A DNA stretch of 64,000 nucleotides from Curtobacterium sp. SGAir0471 (GCF_005490985.1 NZ_CP027869.1:496001-560000); one strand, 5' to 3'; numbered from the stretch's first letter, positions 27,131 through 36,275 are shown. The notes: generated from the sequence alone by a model not told the origin. Made by a program: numbers and translations.

Positions 27131-27172
27131 GTACCCCGATCGCCCTCCTGTACCCCGTTCTCGTGTCCCCCA
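27131..27172 (+). promoter_or_regulatory. GTACCCC / GTCCCCCA motif cluster before first 108-aa gene
   Basis: GTACCCC at 27131-27137 and again at 27150-27156, then GTCCCCCA at 27165-27172. It is related to the bipartite motif before the protease (2254) and the adhesin (28221), although spacing differs. Another GTACCCC lies near 27284, close to the gene start. Inferred shared control. Confidence 0.35.
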
Positions 27173-27310
27173 GGCCCGGAAATCCGGGGCTCTCCCCCGA
27201 CGCGCATGCACGGATCCCGTGAAAGGGCGGGCATCGCTGGCGTGACCGGGGGACGTTCTCGTACGGTTGTCACGTCAGCAGATGTACCCCGGATCGCGAA
27301 GGAGAGCGAC

Positions 27311-27637
27311 ATGAGCACCACGGTCACCACCGACAACCGCGAGGTCACCCTCGACACCGAGACGGTCGACGTCATCGCGATCCTCGAGGCCGAGGCAGAG
27401 CACTCCGGCCGCGCCGCCCGCGCCAAGACCACCTGGACGCAGGAGGACGACGGCGAGTGGATCGCCAACTACGGCGGCTACTTCGGCGGCAGCGTCGACA
27501 AGCGCGACGGCCGCTACGTCGCCTCCGACACCTTCGGGCTCGTGGTCGGCGACTTCGCCACCCTCGAAGAGGCCCAGGCCAAGCTCGCGGACCAGCTCCA
27601 CGTGATGCTGCCGTCCGTCATCCGTCCGGTCGCGTAG
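27311..27637 (+). CDS. Hypothetical 108-aa protein, NYGGY paralogue A
   Basis: ATG at 27311 with GAAGGAG upstream. No signal peptide or membrane helix. The N-terminal part reads EVTLDTETVDVIAIL. The conserved C-terminal part reads WIANYGGYFGG, then SDTFGLVVGDF, then LEEAQAKLADQLH. The next gene encodes a protein of exactly the same length, with 33 of 62 aligned residues identical over the C-terminal part, so the two arose by tandem duplication. The motif spacing (aromatic-rich beta hairpin, a second strand pair, then a helix) suggests a small single alpha/beta domain. Family not recognised; function unknown. Confidence 0.8.
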   Translation: MSTTVTTDNREVTLDTETVDVIAILEAEAEHSGRAARAKTTWTQEDDGEWIANYGGYFGGSVDKRDGRYVASDTFGLVVGDFATLEEAQAKLADQLHVMLPSVIRPVA

Positions 27638-27780
27638 TGCCCGACGACCATCCGGCGCCGACCGCGGTCGGCGCCACCAGCCAGACCAGCACCGCCAGCA
27701 CGATCAGCTCGACCCGAACGATCAGCACGACCCGAACCACCAGCACCGTCCAGCACCACAGCAGCACGAGGAGCACCACC

Positions 27781-28107
27781 ATGAGTACCAGCGTCGCCAA
27801 CAGCCACCAGGCCGAGGTGACCGTGGACACGGCGACCATCGAGGTCATCACCGGCATCGCTGCCGGCGTCGTGTCCCCCGACGCACCGGCCCGGGCGCAC
27901 GTCGTCTGGTCCGAGGCCGACACGGGGCTCTGGGCGGCGAACTACGGCGGCTACTACGGCGGCGTGATCGACCAGCAGGGCGCACACTTCTTCGTCTCCG
28001 ACACCTTCGGCCAGTACGTCGGCGACTTCCGCTCGCTGCACGAGGCACAGGACCGCCTGGCCGAGCGCCTGCACGACCTGCTGCCGGACGTGCGCCGCAC
28101 ACTCTGA
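27781..28107 (+). CDS. Hypothetical 108-aa protein, NYGGY paralogue B
   Basis: ATG at 27781 with GAGGAG upstream. Aligns with paralogue A along its length: EVTVDTATIEVI, WAANYGGYYGG, SDTFGQYVGDF and LHEAQDRLAERLH. The 143-bp gap between the two genes is rich in imperfect repeats of ACCAGCACGATCAGC type on the + strand. It is followed by a large palindrome that probably ends transcription before the adhesin gene. Function unknown; the pair may act as a heteromer. Confidence 0.8.
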   Translation: MSTSVANSHQAEVTVDTATIEVITGIAAGVVSPDAPARAHVVWSEADTGLWAANYGGYYGGVIDQQGAHFFVSDTFGQYVGDFRSLHEAQDRLAERLHDLLPDVRRTL

Positions 28108-28120
28108 CCGCACCACGATC

Positions 28121-28178
28121 CGACCGGGAGGCCCGGATCACCTCCGCCACACGGCGGACGTGATCCGGGCCTCCCGTC
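28121..28178. repeat. GACGGGAGGC palindrome, copy 2
   Basis: Near-perfect palindrome with outer arms CGACCGGGAGGCCCGGATCA and TGATCCGGGCCTCCCGTCG (one extra C) and an inner GCC-ACAC-GGC. It belongs to the same GGCCCGGATCACGT subtype as copy 3 at 33826; the two bracket the adhesin gene. Likely terminator for the 108-aa gene pair. Confidence 0.8.
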
Positions 28179-28220
28179 GTCGTGCACCCCACCCGGGCAC
28201 CGTCCGGTGCGCTCGGCGGC

Positions 28221-28248
28221 GTACCCCCAGTTCGAGGAGGGTCCCCCA
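28221..28248 (+). promoter_or_regulatory. GTACCCCC-N12-GTCCCCCA motif upstream of adhesin
   Basis: GTACCCCC at 28221-28228 and GTCCCCCA at 28241-28248 with 12 bp between, identical in both half-sites and spacing to the site before the secreted protease. GGTCCCC/GGGGACC (28240-28259) also forms a small hairpin overlapping the second half. Confidence 0.45.
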
Positions 28249-28380
28249 CACTGGGGACCACTGTTGCCCCCCTCGTTCCTCAGAGTCCTGTCAGGATCGG
28301 CACGACGCCAGTGACCGTCCCTCATGCACGGACCGTCACGTCACTTCGGCGTCAGCATCGTCTCGACCCGAAAGTGACTC

Positions 28381-31300
28381 ATGCTGCCTGTGCACCAGGG
28401 CACCCGTGTGCCCGGACGCGTCCACGCGCGACCACGACCCGGTATCCGCACCGTCGCCATGCTCGGCGTCGCCCTGCTCGGCGCCGTCGGCGTGACGCAG
28501 GCCGTCGTCGCCGACCCGGCCGCCGCCGCGACAGCGCTGTCGTGCGACCAGAACACCCTGTACGCCATCAACACCGCGCAGAACCAGCTCGCCGCGATCG
28601 ACGCGACCACCGGTGCCGTGACGAACGTCGTCCGCATGGACCCGGCCGACAACGCCCTCGCGGTCGCCCGCAACGGTGTCGCCGCCTACGCCGCGGTGAA
28701 CAACGGCAACACGATCACCTCGTACGACGCGGTCAACGGCGTCCGGAACCCCGACGTCACCAACGCGGACCCGGGCGGCAACCACCAGCTGCTCCGCGGC
28801 GCGATCAACCCCGCGACGGGGATCTACTACTACGCGAGCGGCGCCAACCCCGCCTACCTCGGCGCCTACGACACGAAGACCGGCACGAAGATCGGCCAGG
28901 TCGGCACGATCGGCAACCTGCTGACGGGCAAGAACGGCGACATGGCGTTCAGCACCCGAGGTCTGCTCTTCGTGGTGACCGGCAACCAGATCCGCCGCGT
29001 GGACGGGGACACGGTCCCGACCACGGCGGGCACCACGGCGCTCACGACGACGCTCGTCGCGACGCTGCCGATCGACGCGAGCACCGCGGGGAGCCCGGGC
29101 ATCGGCTTCTCGGCCGACGGGTTCCTCTTCGCTTCGGTCGGGTCGAGCGTCTACAAGATCGACCCGGGTTCCGGCAAGCAGGTCGGTGACCCGGTGACCA
29201 TCGCCGGTGGCTACACGCCGAGCGACCTCGCCACGTGCAACTACGCCAACACGCTCTCCGCGCAGTCGAGCGTCGACCACCGCTGGGCGTCGGGTGACCA
29301 GTTCGCCCTCGAGGTCACCGGCGGCGGCGTCAGCACCGGCAACACGGCGACCACGGCGGACTCCACCGACGGCGTGCAGTCGCAGAAGGCCGGCGCGGTC
29401 CTGACCACGCCGAAGAACCGGTACACGGCGACGCAGAAGGCAGCCGGCACGACCGACCTCGCGAACTACGCGACGACCTGGCGTGCCGAGAACATCAACT
29501 CCGGTGCGGTGATCGCCCAGGGCGACGGCAACACGGCCGCCTTCGACTTCCCCGCGGCCACGAGCGCCGACGGCACCGACGTCGTCGTCACCTTCGCCAA
29601 CACCGTGAAGGCCACGCACGTCGCCACCACCGCCGACACCGCGACCACCACCTCGGGCACCGCCGTGACGAAGAGTGCCGCCGACGGCGTGCTCGCGAAC
29701 GACACCGGCACCGGCCTGAGCGTCGTGTCGAACACGCAGCCCGCCCACGGATCGGCGACGGTCCGTCCCGACGGCTCGTACACCTACACACCTGCCGCGG
29801 GCTTCTCCGGCACCGACTCCTTCACCTACACGGCGAAGGACTCCTCCGGGCAGACCGCGACGAGCACCGTCACCGTGACGGTCACGCCGAAGGGCGCCGA
29901 CGACGCCTTCTCGGTGCGCGCCGGCGGGACCGCGTCCGCGGACGCAGCCAACGGCCTCCTGGCCAACGACGGCGGCAGCGACCTGACCATCACGAGCCAC
30001 ACCGACCCGACGCACGGCACCCTCGAGCTCGGGACGGACGGCTCCTACCGGTACACCCCGGCACCCGGCTTCTCGGGCACCGACTCCTTCACCTACACCG
30101 CGACCGACGGCAACGGCGCCACCACGACCGCGACCGTCACCGTGACCGTCACGCCCGCGGCGACCGCTGACTCCATCACCGTGACCGCCGGCGGGCCGAC
30201 CACGGTCGGCGCTCCCGGCCTGCTCGGCAACGACCAGGGCACCGACCTGACCGTCACCGGATCGACCCAGCCCGCGCACGGCACGGTCACCGTCGGGTCG
30301 GACGGCTCGTACACGTACACCCCGGCCGACGGCTACTCGGGCAACGACTCGTTCGACTACACCGTCACCGACGGCAACGGGAAGTCCGACACCGTCACCG
30401 TGACCGTCCTCGTGCGGCCCGCCGCGAACGACGACACCCTGACCACGCGCGCCGGTGACACGCTCACCACCACCACGCCGCAGGACGGCCTGCTCGGCAA
30501 CGACCGTGGCACCGGCCTGACGGTCACCGGCAACACGCAGCCGGCGCACGGTGCGCTCACGCTGAACCCCGACGGGACCTACTCGTACGTCCCCGCCACC
30601 GGGTTCTCCGGCACGGACACCTTCCAGTACACGGTCACCGATGCCGCCGGCACCGTCGCGACCGCCACGGTCACCGTCGTCGTGCCGCCGACCGCTAAGG
30701 ACGACACCGCGTCGACCGCCGCGAACACCCCGGTCACCGTCGACGTGCAGCGCAACGACCTCGGCACCGGGCTCAGCACCCAGATCGCGACGCAGCCCGC
30801 ACACGGCACCGCAGCGGTCGACGACCAGGGCCGCATCGAGTACCGCCCGGCCACCGACTGGTCCGGCACCGACACCCTGACCTACCAGGTCGTCGACAAG
30901 GCCGGGCGCAGCTCGACCCAGGCGACGGTCACGATCACCGTCGCACCGATCGCCCGTCCCGACGACGCGTCGACGACCGCCGGCACCCCGGTCACCGTCC
31001 CGGCGTCGACCCTGCTCGGCAACGACTCCGGCGCCGGCCTGACCGTCACCGGTGTGAGCCGGGCGACCGACGGCACCGTCGTGCTCGACGCGGACGGCAA
31101 CGCCGTCTACACCCCGGCCGACGGCTTCTCGGGCACCGGCACCTTCTGGTACGACGTGCGTGACGCCTCCGGTGGGACCGCGTCCTCGTGGGTCGTCGTC
31201 ATCGTCGGACCGCAGGCGACCGCCGACACCGCGACCGTCCCGGCGTCCACGACGCTGACCGCCGGCGCGGCGAAGGGCGTGCTGGCGAACGACCAGGGCA

Positions 31301-33807
31301 CCGGCCTCACCGCGACGCTCGACGAGGAGCCGCTGCACGGCACGGTCGACCTGGCCGCCGACGGCTCGTACACCTACACGCCGACCGCCGACTGGTCGGG
31401 CTCGGACCGCTTCACCTACACGGCGACGGACTCGTCGGGTCAGAAGAGCACCGGACTCGTGACGATCACGGTCACGCCCCGCACCGAGGACGACCGGATC
31501 CGCACCGCGGCCGACCAGCCCGTCACGGTGACCTCGGGTGACCTGACCGGCAACGACCACGGCTCCGGGCTCACCGTCACGTCGGTCGGACAGCCGAGCG
31601 CCGGCACCGTCGTCCTGAACGCCGACGGCACGATCACGTACACCCCGGCTCCGGGCACCTCGGGCACGGCGACGTTCCCGTACGGAGTCACCGGCGCGAA
31701 CGGCAACACGGCCGAGGGCACCGTCACGGTGACGATCACGCCCGTGGTCGTCGCGAACGACGCCGACGCCACCGCCGACGGCACCCTCGTCGTGCCCGCC
31801 GACAAGGGCGTGCTCGCCGGGGCGACCGGCACCGACCTCGCGGTCACCGACAACACCGACCCGAGCCACGGCACGGTCGAGGTCGGCAAGGACGGCTCGT
31901 ACACGTACACGCCCGAGCCGGGGTACTCCGGCACCGACACCTTCGACGTGACGATCACCGACGGCTCCGGGAACACCACGACCGGCACCGTCACGATCAC
32001 CGTCGCGCCGAAGGCCGTCGACGACGCCGTGACCACCACGGCGGACACCCCGGTCGACGTCCCCGTCCTGCGGAACGACAAGGGCACCGCGCTCCGCGTC
32101 ACCGGGGTCGGCACCGCCGCGAACGGGACCGTCCGCACCACCGACACCGGCGTGACCTACACGCCCGCAGCGGGCTGGTCCGGCACCGACACCTTCACCT
32201 ACACGGTGACGGACGGCACCGGCTCCACCGCCACGGCGACGGTCACGGTCACGGTCACCCCGACCGCAGCCGACGACGTCCTGCAGACGCCCGCGAACAC
32301 CTCGCTCGCGATCTCGCCGGAGACGCTCACCGGCAACGACACGGGCTCCAGCCTGACCGTCACGGCCGCCACCGAACCGCGCCACGGCACCGTCACGAAG
32401 GCGGCCGACGGCACGCTCGTCTACACGCCCACCACGGGCTGGTCGGGCACCGACACCTTCACGTACACGGTCACCGACGCCTCCGGGCAGACCGCGACCG
32501 CCACCGTGACGGTCCTGGTCGGCGCGGTCGCGACCCCCGACCAGGGCACCACGACGACGAACGGCACGCTGACCGTCCCCGCCGACCGCGGCGTGCTCGC
32601 CGACGACTCCGGTGCCGGACTCACGGCGACGCTCGACCGGAAGCCGAAGCACGGCACGGTCGACCTGGCGAAGGACGGCTCGTACGTCTACACGCCGGCG
32701 GAGGACTTCTCCGGCACCGACACCTTCACCTACACGGCGACCGACGCCGAGGGGCAGACGTCCACCGGCCTCGTCACGATCACGGTCACCCCGACCGCGG
32801 GCGCCGACGCGGCACGCACCACCGCGGGCACGCCGGTGACCGTGCGCGGTCCGGGCGTGCTCGGCAACGACCACGGCTGGGCACTCCGCGTCGCCTCGGT
32901 CGGCCGCGCGCAGCACGGCACCGTGACGATCGCCGCCGACGGCACGTTCGTCTACACGCCCGAGGCCGGGTTCTCCGGCGTGGACACCGTCACCTACGAG
33001 GTGGTCGACGCCGAGGGCCAGCACGCCGAAGCCCTCGTCACCATCACGGTCGGGATCGCCGCCATCGACGACAGCGCCAGCACGGTCACCGGCACCGCGA
33101 TCGCCCGCGACGCCCAGCACGGCCTGCTCGGCAACGACCGGGGGACCGGCCTGACCGCCGCCCTCGACCGGAAGCCCGCGCACGGCACCGTCACGGTCCG
33201 CCCCGACGGTTCGTACGTCTACACGCCCACGACCGGGTTCACCGGCACCGACCGGTTCACCTACACGGTGACCGACGCGTCCGGCCAGACGACGACGGCG
33301 ACCGCGGTCATGACGGTCGTCGCAGCCGCCACCGCCACGGACGACTCCGCGGTCGGTGCGGTCGACCACCCGGTGACCATCCGTCCGATCGACAACGACC
33401 ACGCCAGCGGCGGAGCGCACTTCGTGCCGTCGACGCTGCACCTGGTCGACCCCGCCAGCGGTGCGCCGACCGACCGGGTCGTCGTGCAGGGCATGGGGAC
33501 CTGGCAGGTCCAGGACGGGACCGTCGTGTTCACCCCCGAGCACGGCTGGGCAGCGCGCACCTCGGTCGACTACACGGTGCTCGACAGCGCCGCGCAGCTG
33601 GTCCGCGCGACCATCGAGGTGTCCTACCCGACCGGCCTCGCCGCCGCGGCGCACATCGCGAAGCTCGCCTTCACCGGCACCACCGGGCTCGTCGGGCTCG
33701 GCCTGGCGGCCGCCGCGATGGTCCTGGCCGGGGTGTTCCTGGTGGTCCGCCGCCGGGGTGACGGCGCCACGGTCGTGACGGGGACGCGTCGCCGCAGCGG
33801 GTCCTGA
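28381..33807 (+). CDS. Giant Ig-like repeat surface protein with LAFTG sorting signal (adhesin-like)
   Basis: 1808 aa. Long signal peptide (basic HARPRPGIR then TVAMLGVALLGAVGVTQAVVA, cleavage near AAA-TAL). Residues about 55-410 form a beta-propeller-like region (YAINTAQNQLAAIDATTGAVTNVVRMD...). From about 418 come fourteen repeats of roughly 87 residues with the pattern GVLxNDxGxGLTVT, PAHGTVxVxxDGSYTYTPAxGFSGTDxFTYTxTDxxGQ, TVTVTVTP (tandem-95/VCBS/Ig-like). A fifteenth, divergent CshA-like unit follows (GTWQVQDGTVVFTPEHGW). The C-terminus has LAFTG at about residue 1762, a hydrophobic helix and RRRGDG tail, so sortase attachment is expected. The start is uncertain: GAAAG lies before ATG 28381, and ATG 28462 is possible but would trim the basic signal-peptide region. 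Likely adhesion or biofilm role. Confidence 0.92.
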   Translation: MLPVHQGTRVPGRVHARPRPGIRTVAMLGVALLGAVGVTQAVVADPAAAATALSCDQNTLYAINTAQNQLAAIDATTGAVTNVVRMDPADNALAVARNGVAAYAAVNNGNTITSYDAVNGVRNPDVTNADPGGNHQLLRGAINPATGIYYYASGANPAYLGAYDTKTGTKIGQVGTIGNLLTGKNGDMAFSTRGLLFVVTGNQIRRVDGDTVPTTAGTTALTTTLVATLPIDASTAGSPGIGFSADGFLFASVGSSVYKIDPGSGKQVGDPVTIAGGYTPSDLATCNYANTLSAQSSVDHRWASGDQFALEVTGGGVSTGNTATTADSTDGVQSQKAGAVLTTPKNRYTATQKAAGTTDLANYATTWRAENINSGAVIAQGDGNTAAFDFPAATSADGTDVVVTFANTVKATHVATTADTATTTSGTAVTKSAADGVLANDTGTGLSVVSNTQPAHGSATVRPDGSYTYTPAAGFSGTDSFTYTAKDSSGQTATSTVTVTVTPKGADDAFSVRAGGTASADAANGLLANDGGSDLTITSHTDPTHGTLELGTDGSYRYTPAPGFSGTDSFTYTATDGNGATTTATVTVTVTPAATADSITVTAGGPTTVGAPGLLGNDQGTDLTVTGSTQPAHGTVTVGSDGSYTYTPADGYSGNDSFDYTVTDGNGKSDTVTVTVLVRPAANDDTLTTRAGDTLTTTTPQDGLLGNDRGTGLTVTGNTQPAHGALTLNPDGTYSYVPATGFSGTDTFQYTVTDAAGTVATATVTVVVPPTAKDDTASTAANTPVTVDVQRNDLGTGLSTQIATQPAHGTAAVDDQGRIEYRPATDWSGTDTLTYQVVDKAGRSSTQATVTITVAPIARPDDASTTAGTPVTVPASTLLGNDSGAGLTVTGVSRATDGTVVLDADGNAVYTPADGFSGTGTFWYDVRDASGGTASSWVVVIVGPQATADTATVPASTTLTAGAAKGVLANDQGTGLTATLDEEPLHGTVDLAADGSYTYTPTADWSGSDRFTYTATDSSGQKSTGLVTITVTPRTEDDRIRTAADQPVTVTSGDLTGNDHGSGLTVTSVGQPSAGTVVLNADGTITYTPAPGTSGTATFPYGVTGANGNTAEGTVTVTITPVVVANDADATADGTLVVPADKGVLAGATGTDLAVTDNTDPSHGTVEVGKDGSYTYTPEPGYSGTDTFDVTITDGSGNTTTGTVTITVAPKAVDDAVTTTADTPVDVPVLRNDKGTALRVTGVGTAANGTVRTTDTGVTYTPAAGWSGTDTFTYTVTDGTGSTATATVTVTVTPTAADDVLQTPANTSLAISPETLTGNDTGSSLTVTAATEPRHGTVTKAADGTLVYTPTTGWSGTDTFTYTVTDASGQTATATVTVLVGAVATPDQGTTTTNGTLTVPADRGVLADDSGAGLTATLDRKPKHGTVDLAKDGSYVYTPAEDFSGTDTFTYTATDAEGQTSTGLVTITVTPTAGADAARTTAGTPVTVRGPGVLGNDHGWALRVASVGRAQHGTVTIAADGTFVYTPEAGFSGVDTVTYEVVDAEGQHAEALVTITVGIAAIDDSASTVTGTAIARDAQHGLLGNDRGTGLTAALDRKPAHGTVTVRPDGSYVYTPTTGFTGTDRFTYTVTDASGQTTTATAVMTVVAAATATDDSAVGAVDHPVTIRPIDNDHASGGAHFVPSTLHLVDPASGAPTDRVVVQGMGTWQVQDGTVVFTPEHGWAARTSVDYTVLDSAAQLVRATIEVSYPTGLAAAAHIAKLAFTGTTGLVGLGLAAAAMVLAGVFLVVRRRGDGATVVTGTRRRSGS

Positions 33808-33825
33808 CCACCGCACCACACGAAC

Positions 33826-33885
33826 CGGACGGGAGGCCCGGACCACGTCAGCCGACAGGCGCACGTGATCCGGGCCTCCCGTCCG
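33826..33885. repeat. GACGGGAGGC palindrome, copy 3
   Basis: Large imperfect palindrome 18 bp after the adhesin stop: left arm CGGACGGGAGGCCCGG-ACCACGT, right arm ACGTGATCCGGGCCTCCCGTCCG. Same subtype as copy 2. It lies between converging genes and probably terminates both. Confidence 0.8.
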
Positions 33886-33972
33886 TCGTCCGTGATCGCG
33901 ACCCGACGTCGGGTCGCCGTGTCCTCGGGTCGCGCCTGCCTCGGGTCAGTGGAGCGGCCCGTGGCGCAGTGC

Positions 33973-34704
33973 TCACCTGAGAGGTTCGATGAGCTGCGGG
34001 CCGTCGTTGCGCACACTGTTCACCGCGCGGGAGACCTCGTACTGCTCCAGCCCGGCCGCGACCGCGAGCGACTCGTGGTCGAGCAGCGCCAGCAGGTCGT
34101 CGGAGCCGAGGTCCCCGTCGAGCCAGTCGTCGTAGCCGTCCGGGGTGAGGAAGGCGGGCATCCGGTCGTGGACCTCGCCGGGGGCGACGTGCGCGTCACG
34201 GGTGATGATCGCGAGCGACAGCCGCCATTTCTCCGGGTCGTCCTCGGGCTTCGTCGGGTCCGGCCAGGCGCTCACGATGCCCGCCATCGCGAGTGCACCG
34301 CCGGGTTCGTGGACGAAGTGGGGTTCCTTGCCGTCCTCGCGGACGACCCACTCGTAGTAGCCCAGGGCGGGCACGATGCAGCGGTTCGTCGCGAACGCCC
34401 GCTTGAACATGCCGCTCGTCGCGACCGTCTCGATGCGGGCGTTGATCGGCTTCGGCCGCTGCTTCCGGAAGTCCTTCGCCCAGCTCGGGACGAAGCCCCA
34501 GCTGATCTGCGGGAGCTCGCGCTGCCCGTGGCGCTGCCGGACGGCGTACACGGGATCGGTCGGCGCGACGTTCCAGCTCGGGGCGAGGCCGGCGTGCACC
34601 TCGCCCGTCTCCTGGTCGACGTGCTCGGTGCGCGCGGCGAGCTCACCCACGAGCTCGGGCAGCAGATCGGCCGTGGTGTCGGAGACGACGAACCTTCCAC
34701 ACAT
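33973..34704 (-). CDS. SOS response-associated peptidase (SRAP; YedK/HMCES family)
   Basis: 243 aa. Starts MCGRFV; Cys2, exposed after Met removal, forms the thiazolidine crosslink to abasic sites in single-stranded DNA. Other active-site residues are visible: Asn in PINARIET, Glu in GYYEW and His in VHDRMP. WNVAPTDPVYAVR and WGFVPSW are standard family blocks. It protects abasic sites from strand breakage. No LexA-type box was seen upstream, so SOS control is not shown here. Confidence 0.96.
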   Translation of the reverse strand: MCGRFVVSDTTADLLPELVGELAARTEHVDQETGEVHAGLAPSWNVAPTDPVYAVRQRHGQRELPQISWGFVPSWAKDFRKQRPKPINARIETVATSGMFKRAFATNRCIVPALGYYEWVVREDGKEPHFVHEPGGALAMAGIVSAWPDPTKPEDDPEKWRLSLAIITRDAHVAPGEVHDRMPAFLTPDGYDDWLDGDLGSDDLLALLDHESLAVAAGLEQYEVSRAVNSVRNDGPQLIEPLR

Positions 34705-34769
34705 GCGCCCAGTGTGCCCGGCGCAGCCGACAGTGGTGCCGGTGGGGCTGCGAGGTCAGCCTCTGCTTC

Positions 34770-34806
34770 CGCAGCTTCGCTCCCGCAGCTTCGCTCCCGC
34801 AGCTCC
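34770..34806. repeat. 14-bp direct repeats beside hairpin
   Basis: Units beginning GCAGCTTCGCTCCC at 34771 and 34785, with a partial third at 34799 (GCAGCTCCGATGG). Immediately followed by the hairpin at 34810. Confidence 0.75.
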
Positions 34807-34809
34807 GAT

Positions 34810-34858
34810 GGAGCAGAAGGCGTCGGGTTCGCGTGCACGAACCGACGTCTTCTGCTCC
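34810..34858 (-). terminator. Large hairpin, likely terminator of leftward membrane protein gene
   Basis: Outer arms GGAGCAGAAG / CTTCTGCTCC are perfect. The inner CGTCGGGTTCG / CGAACCGACG has one bulge, and the loop is about CGTGCA. It sits 30 bp past the end of the leftward gene at 34889-35557. Confidence 0.65.
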
Positions 34859-34888
34859 ACGGACGACCGTGGGGCGCGGCCGTGGCGG

Positions 34889-35557
34889 TCACTCGCCGGG
34901 CAGACGGACCTTCGATCCGTGCGGGTGCCGACGCCAGAGCGGACGGTGCTTCGGCGTTGGTGGCGCCGTGTCGAGCGCCGCGAGGCGGGCACGTTCGGCG
35001 CGGCCGAGCCGACGGACCATGTCCGGCAGCGTGAAGAGGTACACGAAGGGCCAGAGGACGACGAAGACCTCGATCTGACCGGAGACGAGCGCCGCGAGCC
35101 CGCCGGAGGCCGCACCCACCAGGAGTGGACCGAGCCGCGAGAGCCGTCGCACCAGCCCCCGCTGTAGGAGGGGCACGTCGGCCAGGACGTCGTCGCAGTC
35201 CTCGGGGGCGATCGGCCGTGCGCGCCGCTCGAGGTAGGGCTGCACCGACCACCGCACCGACATCGTCGCGTCGGGTCGGACCTGCCGGCCGTTGATCCTG
35301 AGCTCCGGACCGACCTCGCGCGCGGTCGGGAAGCACGAGTACGCGATCGCGAGGACACCGAGCGTGGCGAAGGTGATCGCCGCGATCGGCCGGAGGACGC
35401 CGGGTCCGGCCCACCCGTGGGCGAGCTCTGTCGCGACGAACACCACGAGTGCGATCGCGGCGATCCCGGCGGCGAGCCAGAGGGCACGGCGCACACGCTT
35501 GCTGTCGACAACCTCCCAGAGGCTCCCGCGCAACACCTGCCATCCGAGCCGGTACAC
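34889..35557 (-). CDS. Hypothetical membrane protein (222 aa)
   Basis: ATG at 35557. Two N-terminal helices (about residues 25-45 and 55-75), a central soluble stretch (ELRINGRQVRPDATMSVRWSVQPYLERRARPIAPEDCDDVLADVPLLQRG), two more helices (about 140-175), and a basic tail (WRRHPHGSKVRLPGE). No family recognised. Divergent from the run of small membrane proteins that begins at 35841. Confidence 0.75.
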   Translation of the reverse strand: MYRLGWQVLRGSLWEVVDSKRVRRALWLAAGIAAIALVVFVATELAHGWAGPGVLRPIAAITFATLGVLAIAYSCFPTAREVGPELRINGRQVRPDATMSVRWSVQPYLERRARPIAPEDCDDVLADVPLLQRGLVRRLSRLGPLLVGAASGGLAALVSGQIEVFVVLWPFVYLFTLPDMVRRLGRAERARLAALDTAPPTPKHRPLWRRHPHGSKVRLPGE

Positions 35558-35737
35558 GTGTTCCTTCTACCCGGCGATGCTGCCGGGCGGGTGAGCGCGG
35601 CCCGGGGTGCAGCGGCCGCTGTGCGTTCGACCTGAGCAGGGCTCGTCGGACCGGATCGTTCCCGGGGCCACAGCACCGATGAGTCGGCGAGGTACGGGAC
35701 GCTTGTCGAGCACCAGCGGGTCCCTCCCTTCGGGGGC

Positions 35738-35768
35738 GTCGACCGGGTTCCTCGCGGCGACCTATGAT
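35738..35768 (+). promoter_or_regulatory. Candidate promoter for small membrane protein cluster
   Basis: -10 box TATGAT at 35763-35768 and a TCGACC -35-like box at 35739-35744, 18 bp apart, 72 bp before the ATG at 35841. The -10 is among the best matches to consensus in this window. Confidence 0.5.
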
Positions 35769-35840
35769 CGTGCATCGAAGCGCTGCCAGACATCGGGTGT
35801 TCCCCGCGACGCGGGCGCCCCGTACGCAGTGAGGGAACAG

Positions 35841-36275
35841 ATGAGTGTCGTCTTCGCAGCTGCGATCGTGGCGGTGGCCGTCGTCGTGCTGATGCTCACG
35901 AGACCCGACACTCGTCGCTTCGTGCGGGCATGTACGACGAGGACGTCATGGGAGCGCTCACTGCACGTCGCTGACGAGTCGGCGGATCTCAGTCCTTCCG
36001 ACGACGTGCGACTGTTCGTGACCACCAGCGGTCGCTACGCGCCCGGGTACACCGCGCTCATCCCCCTCGAAGAGCCGACGGACCACGTCGTCGTGGCGAT
36101 CACCGACCCCGACTCGAGAGCGGGGTTCCCCGTCGACATGGAGCCGGAAGGGTTGCCGGAAGGGGATGTGACTGGCTACGTCTCCTCGTGGGGCTTGAGA
36201 GGCATCACCGACGCCAGGTACCGCGACGCGATCCTCCTCAGGCACTTCCGCAACGTCCTGTCGGGTGACTCGTGA
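35841..36275 (+). CDS. Hypothetical membrane-anchored protein (144 aa)
   Basis: ATG at 35841 with GAGGGAA upstream. One N-terminal helix (SVVFAAAIVAVAVVVLMLT) is followed by a soluble domain (WERSLHVADESADLSPSDDVRLFVTT...GYTALIPLEEPTDHVVVAI). No family recognised. First gene of five consecutive small rightward membrane proteins (35841-38386). Confidence 0.75.
   Translation: MSVVFAAAIVAVAVVVLMLTRPDTRRFVRACTTRTSWERSLHVADESADLSPSDDVRLFVTTSGRYAPGYTALIPLEEPTDHVVVAITDPDSRAGFPVDMEPEGLPEGDVTGYVSSWGLRGITDARYRDAILLRHFRNVLSGDS

Noticed and set aside
28336..33864. 1842-codon open frame on the strand opposite the adhesin
   Set aside because: A long Arg/Val/Gly-rich frame with no domains, caused by high third-position GC in the true gene. 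Similar frames opposite the protease (2430-6239) and purL (46095-48719) were dropped for the same reason.
34810..34858. LexA box upstream of the SRAP gene
   Set aside because: The GTTCG-N6-CGAAC order is inverted relative to CGAAC-N4-GTTCG and lies inside a hairpin downstream of another gene.
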